Origin: Streptomyces lucensis JCM 4490
Lineage (GTDB): Bacteria; Actinomycetota; Actinomycetes; Streptomycetales; Streptomycetaceae
Direction of reading: 5' to 3'
Assembly: GCF_014650035.1 (NCBI RefSeq)
Contig: NZ_BMUE01000007.1
Coordinates: 124,001-188,000 of the forward strand
DNA length: 64,000 nucleotides
Positions 24,895-33,476 of this stretch are shown one piece after another. The notes under the pieces were generated by a model that ran no database searches, was not told the DNA's origin, and worked only from the letters and a program-made list of their open reading frames with translations. How positions within the stretch are numbered: position 1 is the first letter of the stretch; the number at the start of each line of letters is the position of its first letter. A program made the position numbers and the translations under genes.

Positions 24895-25384
24895 GACGAG
24901 CCTCCTGATCCGGGGATGGCCGCCGTCGGGGTGGTCGAGCCCGCGGCCGTTGCGGGGGACGCCGCTGCCGCTGGCACGGCCGGATGCCGGCATCAGGCGC
25001 AGTGCGGGCGGTTCCGGCCGACCCGGTCGCCGCCTCGGCAGGGGATGCTCCCCGACCGGCGATGACGCGATCGCACGCCTGGCCGCGGCCGTCCTGGTAC
25101 GGGGACAGGGGTCGCCGACGACGGCGTCGACGGCACCTGCGGATGCGCGCCGGGTCAGAGGCCCGCTGGGGGACGGCGCTGAGTTGCGCGCCTCCGTACC
25201 CGATGCCACGGTCTAAGCGGGGGATGCCGACGACCTTGCACGGGACAGCGCTACAGGCGACGGCACCAGGCGTCGGAAGAGGACTGAACCGTGCCTCCCC
25301 CCTCCTGGCGCCGGTCACGTCCGTCCCTCCGTGGCTCGGCGCGTGTCCACGAAGCAGGGGGGCGCAGAGAAAGCGGGAAATGCG
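24895..25384. other. gene-free stretch before subtilase gene
   Basis: About 490 bp. Open frames are present on both strands but none has a recognisable domain, ribosome site or convincing start. I see no repeat or RNA gene in it. Confidence 0.4.
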
Positions 25385-26719
25385 ATGGCGAACGGTTTCA
25401 CGGACAGGCGCGTCTTCGGCGGGCCGCCCGATCGGCCCAGTGGCTCCGTCACGGGCCCTGGTACGGAGTACACCGGCCGGTACGTGGTCCTGCTCGACCC
25501 GAGCGACCAGGAGAGCGGCCTGAACGCCCTGCGTTCCTCCGCCGGGATCGCGTCCGTCGAACGCGTCCGGGGCGCCGAGGCCGCGAACGCCGCCGAACTC
25601 CTCGAACGCCCCGACGTGTCGGTGCACTTCGAGGAACTCGGAGCCGCCGTCGTCGAGGTGCGGCCCGACCAGCGCCACACGCTGGTGACAACCGCTGAGG
25701 CGGAGCCGTCGATCATCGCGGCGGAGCCGGAGCGCATGGTGTACGCGATGCCGATCACCGCTCCGCAGCAGGCGCCGACTGAGTTCTTCCCGGCCTACCG
25801 CAGCGACGAGGACGTGGTCGCCTGCCACACGAGGACCGAAATCGCCGCCGCCCAGGGCCCGGCCTCGGACGAGCAGAGCTTCACCTGGGGCCTGCAGGCG
25901 ATCCGGGCCAACCTGACCGACCTGACCGGACGCGGCGTGAAGGTCGCCGTCCTCGACACCGGCGTGGACACCACCCACCCGGACCTGGTCCGGTGTGTCG
26001 AGGGCACGATGTCTTTCGTGGTCGGCGAGGCGGTGGAGGACGGTCATGGCCACGGCACCCACTGCGTCGGCACCGTCGCCGGACCGAAGAACCCTCAGCA
26101 AGCACCGCGCTACGGCGTGGCCTGCGACGCCCGCATCCTCGTCGGGAAAGTCCTCAGCAACCAGGGCAGCGGCGCTGACGGTCAGATCCTGGCCGGCATG
26201 GCCTGGGCCATCGCCCAGGGCGCGCGCGTGATCTCGCTGTCGCTCGGCGCTCCGGTCGGACCGGGTGAGCTGTTCCCGCAGACGTATGAAATCCTGGCCC
26301 GCCGCGCGCTCGAGCGCGGGACGGTGATCGTCGCGGCCGCGGGCAACGACAGCAACCGCCCTCCGAGCATTCTGCCCGTCAGCCGACCCGCGAACTGTCC
26401 GTCCATCATCGCGGTGGCGGCGCTCGACAAGTCGATCACGCCGTCGTTCTTCTCCAACGGTGGCATCAATGGCCAGGGCGGGGAGATCAACATCGCCGCG
26501 CCCGGCAGGGACGTGCGATCGGCCGCTCCCGGCGGCGGGTACCAGACCATGAGCGGTACGAGCATGGCCACGCCGCACGTTGCCGGTGTCCTCGCCCTGC
26601 TGGCCGAGGCCAACTCCAACGCCTCCGCGGCCGATCTCGTGGCGAGCCTGAAGTCAGGCGCGTTCCCGTTGACACAACCCGTCCGGGACGTCGGCGCGGG
26701 CCTGCTCCAGGCCCCGTGA
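25385..26719 (+). CDS. S8 subtilisin-like serine protease
   Basis: Serine endopeptidase of 444 residues. The catalytic triad is Asp191 (AVLDTGVDTTHPD), His223 (GHGHGTHCVG) and Ser393 (MSGTSMATPH), with the oxyanion Asn321 (AAAGND). About 165 residues precede the catalytic domain and contain an I9-like segment (TGRYVVLLDPSDQESGLNALRS). No signal peptide is evident, so secretion is doubtful or non-classical. Its TGA overlaps the GTG of the next gene, which encodes a small I9/ACT-like protein. The ribosome site is weak (AAAGCGGGAA). Confidence 0.9.
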   Translation: MANGFTDRRVFGGPPDRPSGSVTGPGTEYTGRYVVLLDPSDQESGLNALRSSAGIASVERVRGAEAANAAELLERPDVSVHFEELGAAVVEVRPDQRHTLVTTAEAEPSIIAAEPERMVYAMPITAPQQAPTEFFPAYRSDEDVVACHTRTEIAAAQGPASDEQSFTWGLQAIRANLTDLTGRGVKVAVLDTGVDTTHPDLVRCVEGTMSFVVGEAVEDGHGHGTHCVGTVAGPKNPQQAPRYGVACDARILVGKVLSNQGSGADGQILAGMAWAIAQGARVISLSLGAPVGPGELFPQTYEILARRALERGTVIVAAAGNDSNRPPSILPVSRPANCPSIIAVAALDKSITPSFFSNGGINGQGGEINIAAPGRDVRSAAPGGGYQTMSGTSMATPHVAGVLALLAEANSNASAADLVASLKSGAFPLTQPVRDVGAGLLQAP

Positions 26720-26964
26720 GCGAGTCACCCCGGTCCGCGCCGGTCGGGGTCATCTTCGCGGTCGACCCCGACCGGTTCGCGGAGGTGGTGCGGGCCCTGC
26801 GGCAGGCGGGGTTGACGGTCACGAGCGAGCAGCCGGAGCTCGGCACGCTCTCCGGTACTGTCACGGAGGATCGCCTACCGGCCGTGGAGGCGGTCGACGG
26901 CGTCGAATCCGTCGACCGGGAGGGCACCGTCCGACTCCCCCCGCCCGACTCACCTTTCCAGTGA
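26716..26964 (+). CDS. small I9/ACT-like partner of subtilase
   Basis: An 82-residue protein, start GTG overlapping the protease stop (GTGA). VGVIFAVDPDRFAEVVRALRQAGLTVTSEQPELGTLSGTVTEDR (given by its course, residues 10-53) has a beta-alpha-beta pattern with LPAVEAVDGVESVDRE, which is the arrangement of subtilisin propeptides (inhibitor family I9). Similar neighbours in Streptomyces are sometimes mislabelled ketohydroxyglutarate aldolase. I infer a trans-acting inhibitor or folding chaperone of the protease; direct evidence is lacking. Confidence 0.65.
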   Translation: MSESPRSAPVGVIFAVDPDRFAEVVRALRQAGLTVTSEQPELGTLSGTVTEDRLPAVEAVDGVESVDREGTVRLPPPDSPFQ

Positions 26965-27084
26965 CTCGTGTTGACCTGCGGGGCTGCAGCCCTGTCCGAT
27001 TCGGACCACGAGGTCGCGGTCGCCGGGGTCAGGGCCGGCCGCTTCGCGGGAAGCCCCGCGCTGCTTCGCCGTCGGTGAGCGTCG

Positions 27085-28107
27085 TCACGCTGGCGGGGTC
27101 AACGTAATGAGGAACTCCTGGTCGCGGGCCCCTGAGCAGCGGCCCTGAACCATTTCGGCGCCTTCGACGGTGTCCTGGTCGCGGACGGAGAGGCATTGGC
27201 CGGTGGCGGCGGGGCGCAGACGGAAGTGTCCTGAGGCCGGCGGGCCGATGGGTTCGACGCGGAACTGCTGCGTGGGATCGTCCTCGGCACAGTCGTCCCG
27301 AGGTTCGATCAGACCGCGGCCGGGGCCGTCGCGCAGGAGGGTCAGGCAGCCGATGCCGTACTTCGGATGGTGCCACTGGATCTCGACCAGGTTCTCGCCG
27401 ACGGGTTCGATGTAGGTGTGCGGCAGGACGGCTCGTGTGCAGGGGTACTGGGCCGCGATGGCCGTGGCGTAGTGATGCGTCCGGTCTCGTCCTTCGGTGA
27501 CACACAGCCGTGGGGTACGAGCCGGGTGGATCTGTGCCCAGCTGCCGACGGCGAGTATGGCCAAGCCCTGCACCGGGCGGGCGTCGATCGTCGTGCGGTG
27601 TGGTGCGGATGCGGACGAAACCAGTGTCTGTACGCCCAGGGCCGCACCGGCGCCGATCGCGGCGGCCGCGATCAAGCGGACGAGGCTGTGCCGGTGTGTG
27701 GACCGTGACTCACGGTCGGCTTGTGCCGTCTCGGGTGCCGCCTGCTCGTCGGCTCCGGGCGGCTCGACGTCGGTACGGGGACCGGAGGACTGTTCGGCCA
27801 TGGCCAGGCGTCGACGAGCGTCGAGCCACCGCTCGGTATCGGCCTCACCGAGTCCGCAGGCGCGGGTGAACGCGGCGACGAACGGCTCACGGGGCAGTGT
27901 CGCGCGCCCCAGGGCGGTCGCCATCGTGCTGGAGGCCAGCGTGTCCCCGCGCGCGGCGGCCTTCCCTTCCAGCTGCCGATAGGACAGGCCGGACCAGATC
28001 CGCAGGGCACGCAACGCCGCTGTGAACTCCTCGGCAGTGCGTGGCCGTTCCGGCTGCGGCGTTCCAGGCGGCGGCTCGGCGCCGTCGCTCTCTGCCCCTC
28101 GTACCAC
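27085..28107 (-). CDS. HTH - membrane span - ricin-type lectin protein
   Basis: A 340-residue single-pass membrane protein. The N-terminus (RTAEEFTAALRALRIWSGLSYRQLEGKAA) resembles the helix-turn-helix of Streptomyces XRE-like proteins, followed by LPREPFVAAFTRACGLGEADTERWLDARRRL. One membrane span lies near residue 145 (LVRLIAAAAIGAGAALGVQTLV). The outer part ends in a RICIN-like domain with QQFRVEP, HFRLRPAATGQCLSVRD and CSGARDQEFLI. It would place a possible DNA-binding head inside and a sugar-binding tail outside. No partner gene is evident. Confidence 0.75.
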   Translation of the reverse strand: MVRGAESDGAEPPPGTPQPERPRTAEEFTAALRALRIWSGLSYRQLEGKAAARGDTLASSTMATALGRATLPREPFVAAFTRACGLGEADTERWLDARRRLAMAEQSSGPRTDVEPPGADEQAAPETAQADRESRSTHRHSLVRLIAAAAIGAGAALGVQTLVSSASAPHRTTIDARPVQGLAILAVGSWAQIHPARTPRLCVTEGRDRTHHYATAIAAQYPCTRAVLPHTYIEPVGENLVEIQWHHPKYGIGCLTLLRDGPGRGLIEPRDDCAEDDPTQQFRVEPIGPPASGHFRLRPAATGQCLSVRDQDTVEGAEMVQGRCSGARDQEFLITLTPPA

Positions 28108-28434
28108 GATCCCACCGTAACGGGGCCTCAGCGCTGGGCGCTTCCGGCAAATCCGTCAACTCCCCGCGCTTTCAGCCATGTTCCGCTTGCTGTGCGCCAG
28201 CGTTCGACGGGTGCTCGGGACTGTTCCGAACGTACGCGAACGCCTGGGTGGGTTGTGGGCGCTCGCCGTCGCCGGGAGGCTCTGAGCGGTTGTCATCGGC
28301 GGCCCCCCATCACGCGGCATGCGGAGTCGGCCGGCCGGCCCGTGGAGCACGCCGGCACACCCCGTGGCGCCGGCTGGGCGCCGCATCCGATGACGGGCCG
28401 GACAGAGACCAGGAGCTGGAAGGAGTCGCGACTG
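28108..28434. other. intergenic region between divergent genes
   Basis: About 325 bp holding the 5' regions of the HTH-lectin gene (-) and the small secreted-protein gene (+). A partial dyad around 28225-28243 (GTTCCGAACGTACGCGAAC) is the only structure noted. No gene seen. Confidence 0.35.
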
Positions 28435-28785
28435 ATGAAGGCTGTCATGAAGTCGGCGGGAATACTGGGCGGCCTGGTGACCGCGGGAGTGCTCGCCCTT
28501 GCGCAACCGTCCGCGGCGGTGTCCGTCGCGAGCGACGACACCTACTTCACGACCCAGGCGACCAAGCAGTACACCTGCGCCAAGACGACCTGCCGAGTGA
28601 AGAGGAACCTCTTCAAGGGGCAGCCGCTCTGGCTCAATTGCTACTACGTCGGTCAGCGGGTGTCGGGCAACTCCATCTGGTACAACACCACGACGTTCGA
28701 GGGCGAGTACTGGGTCGACGGGTACACCCCGGGCCAGTACATCAACACCGGCTCCGACCCTCGTCCCGGGATCGCCCGCTGCTGA
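28435..28785 (+). CDS. small secreted SH3-like protein
   Basis: A 116-residue secreted protein. Signal peptide of about 28 residues (MKSAGILGGLVTAGVLALAQPSAAVS). The mature part (YTCAKTTCRVKRNLFKGQPLWLNCYYVGQRVSGNSIW, described by ends) has four Cys and a bacterial SH3-like pattern ending in YWVDGYTPGQYINTG. Such domains bind cell wall or act in secreted inhibitors. GGAAGGAG (28418-28425) supports the ATG. It precedes a peptidoglycan-binding-like gene 178 nt downstream. Confidence 0.75.
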   Translation: MKAVMKSAGILGGLVTAGVLALAQPSAAVSVASDDTYFTTQATKQYTCAKTTCRVKRNLFKGQPLWLNCYYVGQRVSGNSIWYNTTTFEGEYWVDGYTPGQYINTGSDPRPGIARC

Positions 28786-28963
28786 GCGGTCCCGCGCCGG
28801 CGAAGAGAGACAGCCGACGGGTGCGTCCCCCACCGCACGCTGCGGTGTAGGGCCTCGCTCACCGTCGGACACGCCCAGCCCGTCCCATCCGATACCGGCT
28901 TCGGCGACGTCCAGGCGCCGAAGGCCGATTCCCATCACCCCGCTGTGAAGAAGGAGAAGATCC

Positions 28964-29332
28964 ATGTCCATGATCCTGCGTAGGCGAGCCGGGCTCGTCG
29001 TCTCGGCGTTCGCGCTCGGCGCCGCAGCCGTTGCCGCCGGACCGGCGATCGCCTCTCCCGCCTCCGTACCGGCTGCGCCGACCTCGGAAAGCGCCTGTCC
29101 CTACGACCGGGCTCACCCCAACCTCTACCCCGGTGACACCGGGAAGGCCGTCACCCACGCACAATGCCTGCTGAACATCTACGGTCGGCACCTTCAGGAG
29201 GACGGCCAATTCGGTGCCGCCACCAAAGCCGCCGTCATCTGGGCACAGGGCCGGTGCCACATCACCACGGACGGCATCGTCGGCCCCAAGACGTGGGACT
29301 GCCTGCACCCGGACAAGAGCCCCAACCCCTGA
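28964..29332 (+). CDS. secreted peptidoglycan-binding-like protein
   Basis: A 122-residue secreted protein. Signal peptide to about residue 32 (ends GPAIASPAS). The mature part is one PG_binding_1-type three-helix domain: NLYPGDTGKAVTHAQCLLNIYG, EDGQFGAATKAAVIWAQG and TDGIVGPKTWDCLHP, with two Cys pairs added. There is no catalytic domain, so it probably only binds cell wall. AAGGAG precedes the ATG. An imperfect hairpin at 29446-29476 may terminate transcription. Confidence 0.85.
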   Translation: MSMILRRRAGLVVSAFALGAAAVAAGPAIASPASVPAAPTSESACPYDRAHPNLYPGDTGKAVTHAQCLLNIYGRHLQEDGQFGAATKAAVIWAQGRCHITTDGIVGPKTWDCLHPDKSPNP

Positions 29333-29445
29333 CCCGCATGCCGCCGGTGAGGATCTCGACCCGTGCCGGCGCCAGAGGCCTCCGGAACCCGTCCCTCCCG
29401 GGGGACAGGCCGCGCGGGAACCGGTAACGCATCGCAGCAGCACAC

Positions 29446-29476
29446 AGCCCGGCGTTCCCCGTGGGGATGCCGGGCT
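29446..29476 (+). terminator. imperfect hairpin downstream of cell-wall-binding gene
   Basis: AGCCCGGC (29446-29453) pairs with GCCGGGCT (29469-29476) and CCCC with GGGG inside, with a small bulge between. It lies 114 nt after the stop of the gene at 28964. Confidence 0.5.
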
Positions 29477-29529
29477 CGTTGCAGTAAGCGAGGGCAACCG
29501 CTCCGCCCTGCGAATGGGTGGACCTGAGC

Positions 29530-29745
29530 GGTGGGACTCGTGCGCCGACCGAAGACGAGCACGGGCCATGGGTCGGGATCGTCGGCCGTGGTCAGCCAGC
29601 AGTAGATGTCTGCGCCGCTCGTGACACCCCAGGCGACGATGGACTCGGGGTCCACGTGCGGACGGATGGCCTCGGCCGGCCGCAGCAGCAAGGGCGCCGG
29701 CTCGTCGCTGTGCCAGTTCCCGCTCAGGGCGACCCGGAGCCTCGA
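29530..29745 (-). pseudogene. SMI1/KNR4 (SUKH)-type immunity protein remnant
   Basis: On the minus strand the open frame reads LRVALSGNWHSDEPAPLLL, then HVDPESIVAWGVTSGADIYC and WLTTADDPDPWPVLVFGR. The WGVT..GD.(Y)CWLT..DPD.WPV pattern is the C-terminal half of the Streptomyces SMI1/KNR4 family, common as immunity proteins against polymorphic toxins. The N-terminal half and a start codon are missing and the sequence degenerates after FGRRTSPT. Its upstream end abuts the MerR gene. Most likely a decayed fragment. Confidence 0.5.
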
Positions 29746-29779
29746 GCGAGCCGGCCTCTGCGCTTCTATGTGTCGGCGT

Positions 29780-30151
29780 TCACCACCGCGCTGTCAGCTC
29801 CCGGAACTTGGGGCAGGTGACGATGTCCTTGGCGCTGCACTTGAGAGCGTGTTCCAGGAGCTGGGTGGCGTGGTGGAGATCGACCATGCGCTGCTCGATC
29901 TCGGTGATCTTGGCGCGGATCATCGCCTGCCGGTGCGGCTGGTCGCGCTGGAACTCCTTGACCTCGCTCAGGGTCAGCCCGGCCTGCTGGTACTTGCGCA
30001 ATACCACGATCCGCTCGGCCGCATCCGAGTCGTAGCGCCGCTGCCCGCTCTGGCGTGCGGGCGGGGGCAGCAGGCCGTGACGTTCCCAGAACCGGATGGC
30101 CGACGCCGGTACTCCGGTGGCCTCGGACAGCTGCCCGATCGTCATGACCAT
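29780..30151 (-). CDS. MerR-family transcriptional regulator
   Basis: A 123-residue regulator. MTIGQLSEATGVPASAIRFWERHGLLPP and SGQRRYDSDAAERIVVLRKYQQAGLTLSEV give the winged helix; a coiled helix and a C-terminal CSAKDIVTCPKF follow with two Cys that could bind a ligand or metal. It is divergent from a class II aldolase gene, and the 130-bp space contains a perfect 8-4-8 palindrome. Two start codons (30151 and 30145) are possible. Confidence 0.9.
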   Translation of the reverse strand: MVMTIGQLSEATGVPASAIRFWERHGLLPPPARQSGQRRYDSDAAERIVVLRKYQQAGLTLSEVKEFQRDQPHRQAMIRAKITEIEQRMVDLHHATQLLEHALKCSAKDIVTCPKFRELTARW

Positions 30152-30195
30152 GTGTCTGTCCTCCCCTTCTCCACCCTGCTGCGGCAGGGCATTTG

Positions 30196-30215
30196 ACTTG
30201 AACCATAGTTCAAGT
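30196..30215. promoter_or_regulatory. MerR operator candidate (8-4-8 palindrome)
   Basis: ACTTGAACCATAGTTCAAGT is a perfect inverted repeat between the MerR and aldolase genes. TTGACT (30193-30198) overlaps its left arm as a possible -35; I could not identify a good -10 at 19 nt. Confidence 0.65.
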
Positions 30216-30282
30216 TGGAGGGTGTCGGCACGGGGACAGCGGCGCTCGAGCCGCCGCCACCGACTGACTTCAGGAGGACGCC

Positions 30283-30948
30283 ATGGCCGATGTGCAGGTA
30301 AGGAATGAGCGGGCCGACCAGCTGGTCGAGGCCGCCGAGGGACTCTTCGCGGCGGAGGTGATGTCCCACTCCGGGCATGCCAACCTCAGCGCCCGGCTCG
30401 ATGACGACAGCTTCCTGCTGACCCCGGGATTCGTCCGCGGGCTGCGGCCCGAGAACCTGGCGACCGTCAGCCTGGACGGACAGGTTCGCGCCGGACAACT
30501 GCAGTCGGTGAGCGCCGAGATCACCGCCATGCACAGCACCGTCTACCGCATCCGCCCACAGGTGGGGGCGATCATTCACACGCACTCGCCCGCTGCGACG
30601 GCCTTCGCCGTGGCCCACCGGCCGCTGCCGTGCCGCACCGAGCCGATGCTGCGCTTCGGGCAGGCGGAGGACGTCCCGGTGGTCCCATGGGGGCCGCGTG
30701 GGTCGGACGTGTCGGTCCGCGGCATCGCCGAGGTCCTGGAGCGCCGCACGACGACGGCCGCGGTGCTGCTCGCCAACCACGGTCTGTTGGTGTTCGGCCC
30801 GGACCCGGCGGCCACCGCTCACCTCTTGGTGGCCATCGAGGAGAGCGCCGAGGCCGAACTCGCCGCTGCGGCGATCGGCGGGGCCGTGGACTTCCCCGAG
30901 GGCGCCGTGGAAGCCGTGCGGGCCGCGATCGCGCGGGTGGCCTCCTGA
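30283..30948 (+). CDS. class II aldolase/adducin family protein
   Basis: Zn-dependent aldolase-fold enzyme of 221 residues. Expected elements are SHSGHANLSARL (phosphate loop region), TPGFVRGLRPENL, the metal-binding HTHSP (about residues 95-99) and a third His in LLANHGLLVFG. The family cleaves or decarboxylates sugar phosphates and related aldols. Its stop and the next ATG overlap (TGATG). The MerR palindrome lies 68 nt upstream of the start. The substrate is unknown. Confidence 0.88.
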   Translation: MADVQVRNERADQLVEAAEGLFAAEVMSHSGHANLSARLDDDSFLLTPGFVRGLRPENLATVSLDGQVRAGQLQSVSAEITAMHSTVYRIRPQVGAIIHTHSPAATAFAVAHRPLPCRTEPMLRFGQAEDVPVVPWGPRGSDVSVRGIAEVLERRTTTAAVLLANHGLLVFGPDPAATAHLLVAIEESAEAELAAAAIGGAVDFPEGAVEAVRAAIARVAS

Positions 30949-31439
30949 TGAACGTGACGACGGGGACGGAGCCGGTGTCCGTGCCGGACACGCCGGCGAC
31001 GGCGAGCGGCACGGCGGCCGGGCGTGCAGAGGCGGTACGGGATCGCTACCGGGCGACCCTGGGGGCCGTCCCGGATGGTGTGGAGGCCCGGCTGCGGCTG
31101 GCCCAGGACTTCGGGCGACTTCCCACCGAAGAGGCGATCGCGGTCTTGCGGCACATCGTTCTGACCGACAACCCGCTGGGAGCGCGAGTGCAGCAGCTGG
31201 TCCACTTCGGTCAGCTCCTGGCGCTGGGCAGGGCCCATCCCGCCCGTATCCACGCCCAGGGCGCGCTCCACGCGGGGGCGGGTATCGCCGACCTGATCGG
31301 AGTCGCCGAGACCGCGCTCATCACAGCAGGTGTCCCGGCCTTTGCGCTCGGTACCGAGATCGTCGCCGAGATCTCCTCGGCCGAGGACGGCGGGGACGCC
31401 GGACAGCACCCAGCGGCGGAGCGGCCGCGCGTCCGGTAA
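30948..31439 (+). CDS. carboxymuconolactone decarboxylase-like protein
   Basis: A 163-residue all-helical protein of the CMD family. Recognised from VRDRYRATLGAVPDGVEARLRLA, ARVQQLVHFGQLLALGRAHPARIHAQGALHAGAGIADLIGVAETALITAGVPA (by its course, residues about 78-130). It lacks the CxxC of AhpD peroxidases, so it is of the decarboxylase or unknown subtype. Coupled to the aldolase by TGATG, it probably acts in the same pathway under the MerR regulator. Confidence 0.72.
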   Translation: MNVTTGTEPVSVPDTPATASGTAAGRAEAVRDRYRATLGAVPDGVEARLRLAQDFGRLPTEEAIAVLRHIVLTDNPLGARVQQLVHFGQLLALGRAHPARIHAQGALHAGAGIADLIGVAETALITAGVPAFALGTEIVAEISSAEDGGDAGQHPAAERPRVR

Positions 31440-31748
31440 GCCGCGCCCCGCGTGCGCGAGGGAGGCGAAACCGCACACTCGGGGCTCGTCGCCCACCCAC
31501 GGGCAGAGGCGGGTCGCTGACGGGGATACCGTCCGGCTCGCGGCCCCACTTGGGCTCACCCGCCCGGCTCGGTCGTAGGCCAGGCCGGGAGGCCGGGTAG
31601 GCAGGGGAGGCAGGCATCGGCTTGGGCGGTGGCCAGGTCGTGCCCGAGGGCTTTCACGGCTGGCCGCCGCTCGGGTCCGCACTCGTCCATATCGGATCCG
31701 GGAATGACAAAATCGGAGCACGGGGGAGGTGATGGGTGGGAGGCACTG
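31440..31748. other. gene-free stretch before coiled-coil gene
   Basis: About 310 bp with no recognisable gene, RNA or strong dyad. GGGAGG at 31738-31743 is the ribosome site of the next gene. Confidence 0.4.
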
Positions 31749-32642
31749 ATGGATCTGGACGCTGTCGTCGATGAGCTGTACTCCGTGGCCCCGGGTGACT
31801 TCACGGCCGCCAGGGACGAGCGTGCCAGAGCCGCGAGCGCGGAAGGCGACCGGGAGCTGTCCGAGCAGATCCGCCGGCTACGGCGCCCGACCCTCGCGGC
31901 ATGGGCGAGCAATCTGCTGGTGCGCGAGCAGCCGGACGAGGTGAAGCGGCTCGTGCAACTCGGTGAGGCGCTCAGGCGGGCTCACCAGGACCTCGACGGC
32001 GAGCAGCTGAGGGAGCTGTCGGCGCGGCAGCACCAGGTCACCTCTGCACTGGCCCGGCAGGCCGGCCGGCTCACGGCCCAAGCGGGGCAGCGCATCAGTG
32101 ACGACATGCGGCAGGAGGTCCAGGACACCCTTCACGCGGTGCTGGCCGACCCTGAGGCGGCCGAGCAGTGGGCGAAGGGCCGTCTGACGAAGCCGCTGAG
32201 CGCCCCAGCAGGCTTCCCCGCCCTTTTCCGGCAGCCCACACCGCCCTCGGCTGACCGTCGCACCGAGCCCGCCGGCGAGGTGGCCGACCTGGAGGCCGCG
32301 CGCACTCGTCGCCGCGAGCAGGAAGAGCGTCTCGAGCGGGCCCGGCAGCAGGCCGCGGACGCCGAGCAGGACCTTCACGACCGGGAAGCCGAGCTGACCA
32401 CCGCGGAAGAGCAGCTGGGCCGGGCGGAGGACGAGCAACGACAGGCAGAGCAGCGCGTCACCGAACTCTCCCGGCAGCTTCAGGACGCGGAACACGAGCA
32501 GCAGCGGGTCCGGGAGGCCGCGCGGAAGGCCCGCGCCCACACACGGGACGCAGATCGGGCCGCGCGCGAAGCTCGCCGCAGGGCCGAAGAAGCTGCCGCA
32601 CACGCCCGCGAACTGGCCGAGCAGACTCGGCACCGGGCATGA
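31749..32642 (+). CDS. coiled-coil protein of unknown function
   Basis: A 297-residue cytoplasmic protein. Residues 1-160 are helical and conserved in style (LDAVVDELYSVAPGDFTAAR, RRPTLAAWASNLLVREQPDE), a pattern seen in an uncharacterised Streptomyces family. Residues 185-297 form a long highly charged coiled coil rich in Glu, Arg, Ala and Gln. There is no membrane segment. Upstream frame extends to 31629 but the ribosome site supports ATG 31749. It has no evident operon partner. Confidence 0.75.
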   Translation: MDLDAVVDELYSVAPGDFTAARDERARAASAEGDRELSEQIRRLRRPTLAAWASNLLVREQPDEVKRLVQLGEALRRAHQDLDGEQLRELSARQHQVTSALARQAGRLTAQAGQRISDDMRQEVQDTLHAVLADPEAAEQWAKGRLTKPLSAPAGFPALFRQPTPPSADRRTEPAGEVADLEAARTRRREQEERLERARQQAADAEQDLHDREAELTTAEEQLGRAEDEQRQAEQRVTELSRQLQDAEHEQQRVREAARKARAHTRDADRAAREARRRAEEAAAHARELAEQTRHRA

Positions 32643-32722
32643 ACCTACCGCTCGCCCGCGGTCTGTGACCGGACCGAACTCCGACAGGGAGTGAGGAACG
32701 CGGAACTTCCGCGGCTGGGCCA

Positions 32723-33323
32723 TGCGATGTCGTCAACGCGGGCCGCTCGCAGGTGGCCGACCCCAAGGCGTATCTGACGCGGATCGTGTCGAACCCGGCG
32801 CTGGAACGGCTGCGCTCCACACGGCACAAGCGGGAGACCTATGCAGGGCCGTGGCTGCCGGTGCCCATCCTCACCGGCAAGGACGCCTCCGAGGCCGCCA
32901 CGGATGCCGAGGCGGTGTCGATGGCCATGCTGGTGGTGCTGGAGACGCTCAGCCCGCTGGAGCGCGCGGTGTTCGTGCTGAAGGAGGTCTTCGACTTCAG
33001 TCACGCCGCCCTTGTGGACCGACGGCGGCGGCAAGGTCCGCCAAGCCCTGCGCCCGGTGGTCGGCGCGGCCACGGTGGCCGCCTGGTTCGCCGCCATCGG
33101 CACCGTCACCTACCAAGGAGTCGAGCCTGCCGACATGAAGGCCGAACTCGTCGAGATCAACGGCGGGCCGGGCATCGTGTTCAGCGGACCGGAACACGTG
33201 ATCGCCACCGTCACCTTGGACTTCGGCACCGACGGCCGTATCACCGCCATCCACAACGTGGCCAACCCGGACAAGCTTCAGGCCGTGGCCAAGGGCACCA
33301 CCTACGACGTCGGCACGCGTTGA
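32723..33323 (+). pseudogene. truncated SigJ/ECF41-type sigma factor gene
   Basis: Two pieces of one gene in different frames. The first (to about 33017) reads QVADPKAYLTRIVSNPALERLRS then MAMLVVLETLSPLERAVFVLKEVF, region 2-4 of an ECF41 sigma factor. The second (from about 33013) reads DGGGKVRQALRPVVGAATVAAWFAAIG and continues to TTYDVGTR, the SnoaL-like C-terminal domain of the same family. The start of the protein and the rest of sigma region 4 with the linker are deleted. The internal deletion shifts the frame, so it cannot make a working sigma factor. Confidence 0.8.
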
Positions 33324-33476
33324 GTGCCGTCACCCGCAGTCCCCACTCGTCAAGGCCGGCATAGATCAACGCGATGCGACCTGCAGGGAAGTCGAGTGAA
33401 GCGGCCTCCCTCGTACCGAGCGCCGCACAGCCGACGGTGACGGGGGATACACTCCTGCGCCGGAGGGGATCACGGG

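Noticed and set aside
24791..26578. Minus-strand frame of 595 codons over the subtilase
   Set aside because: The subtilase catalytic triad lies on the plus strand; the minus frame has no recognisable domain.
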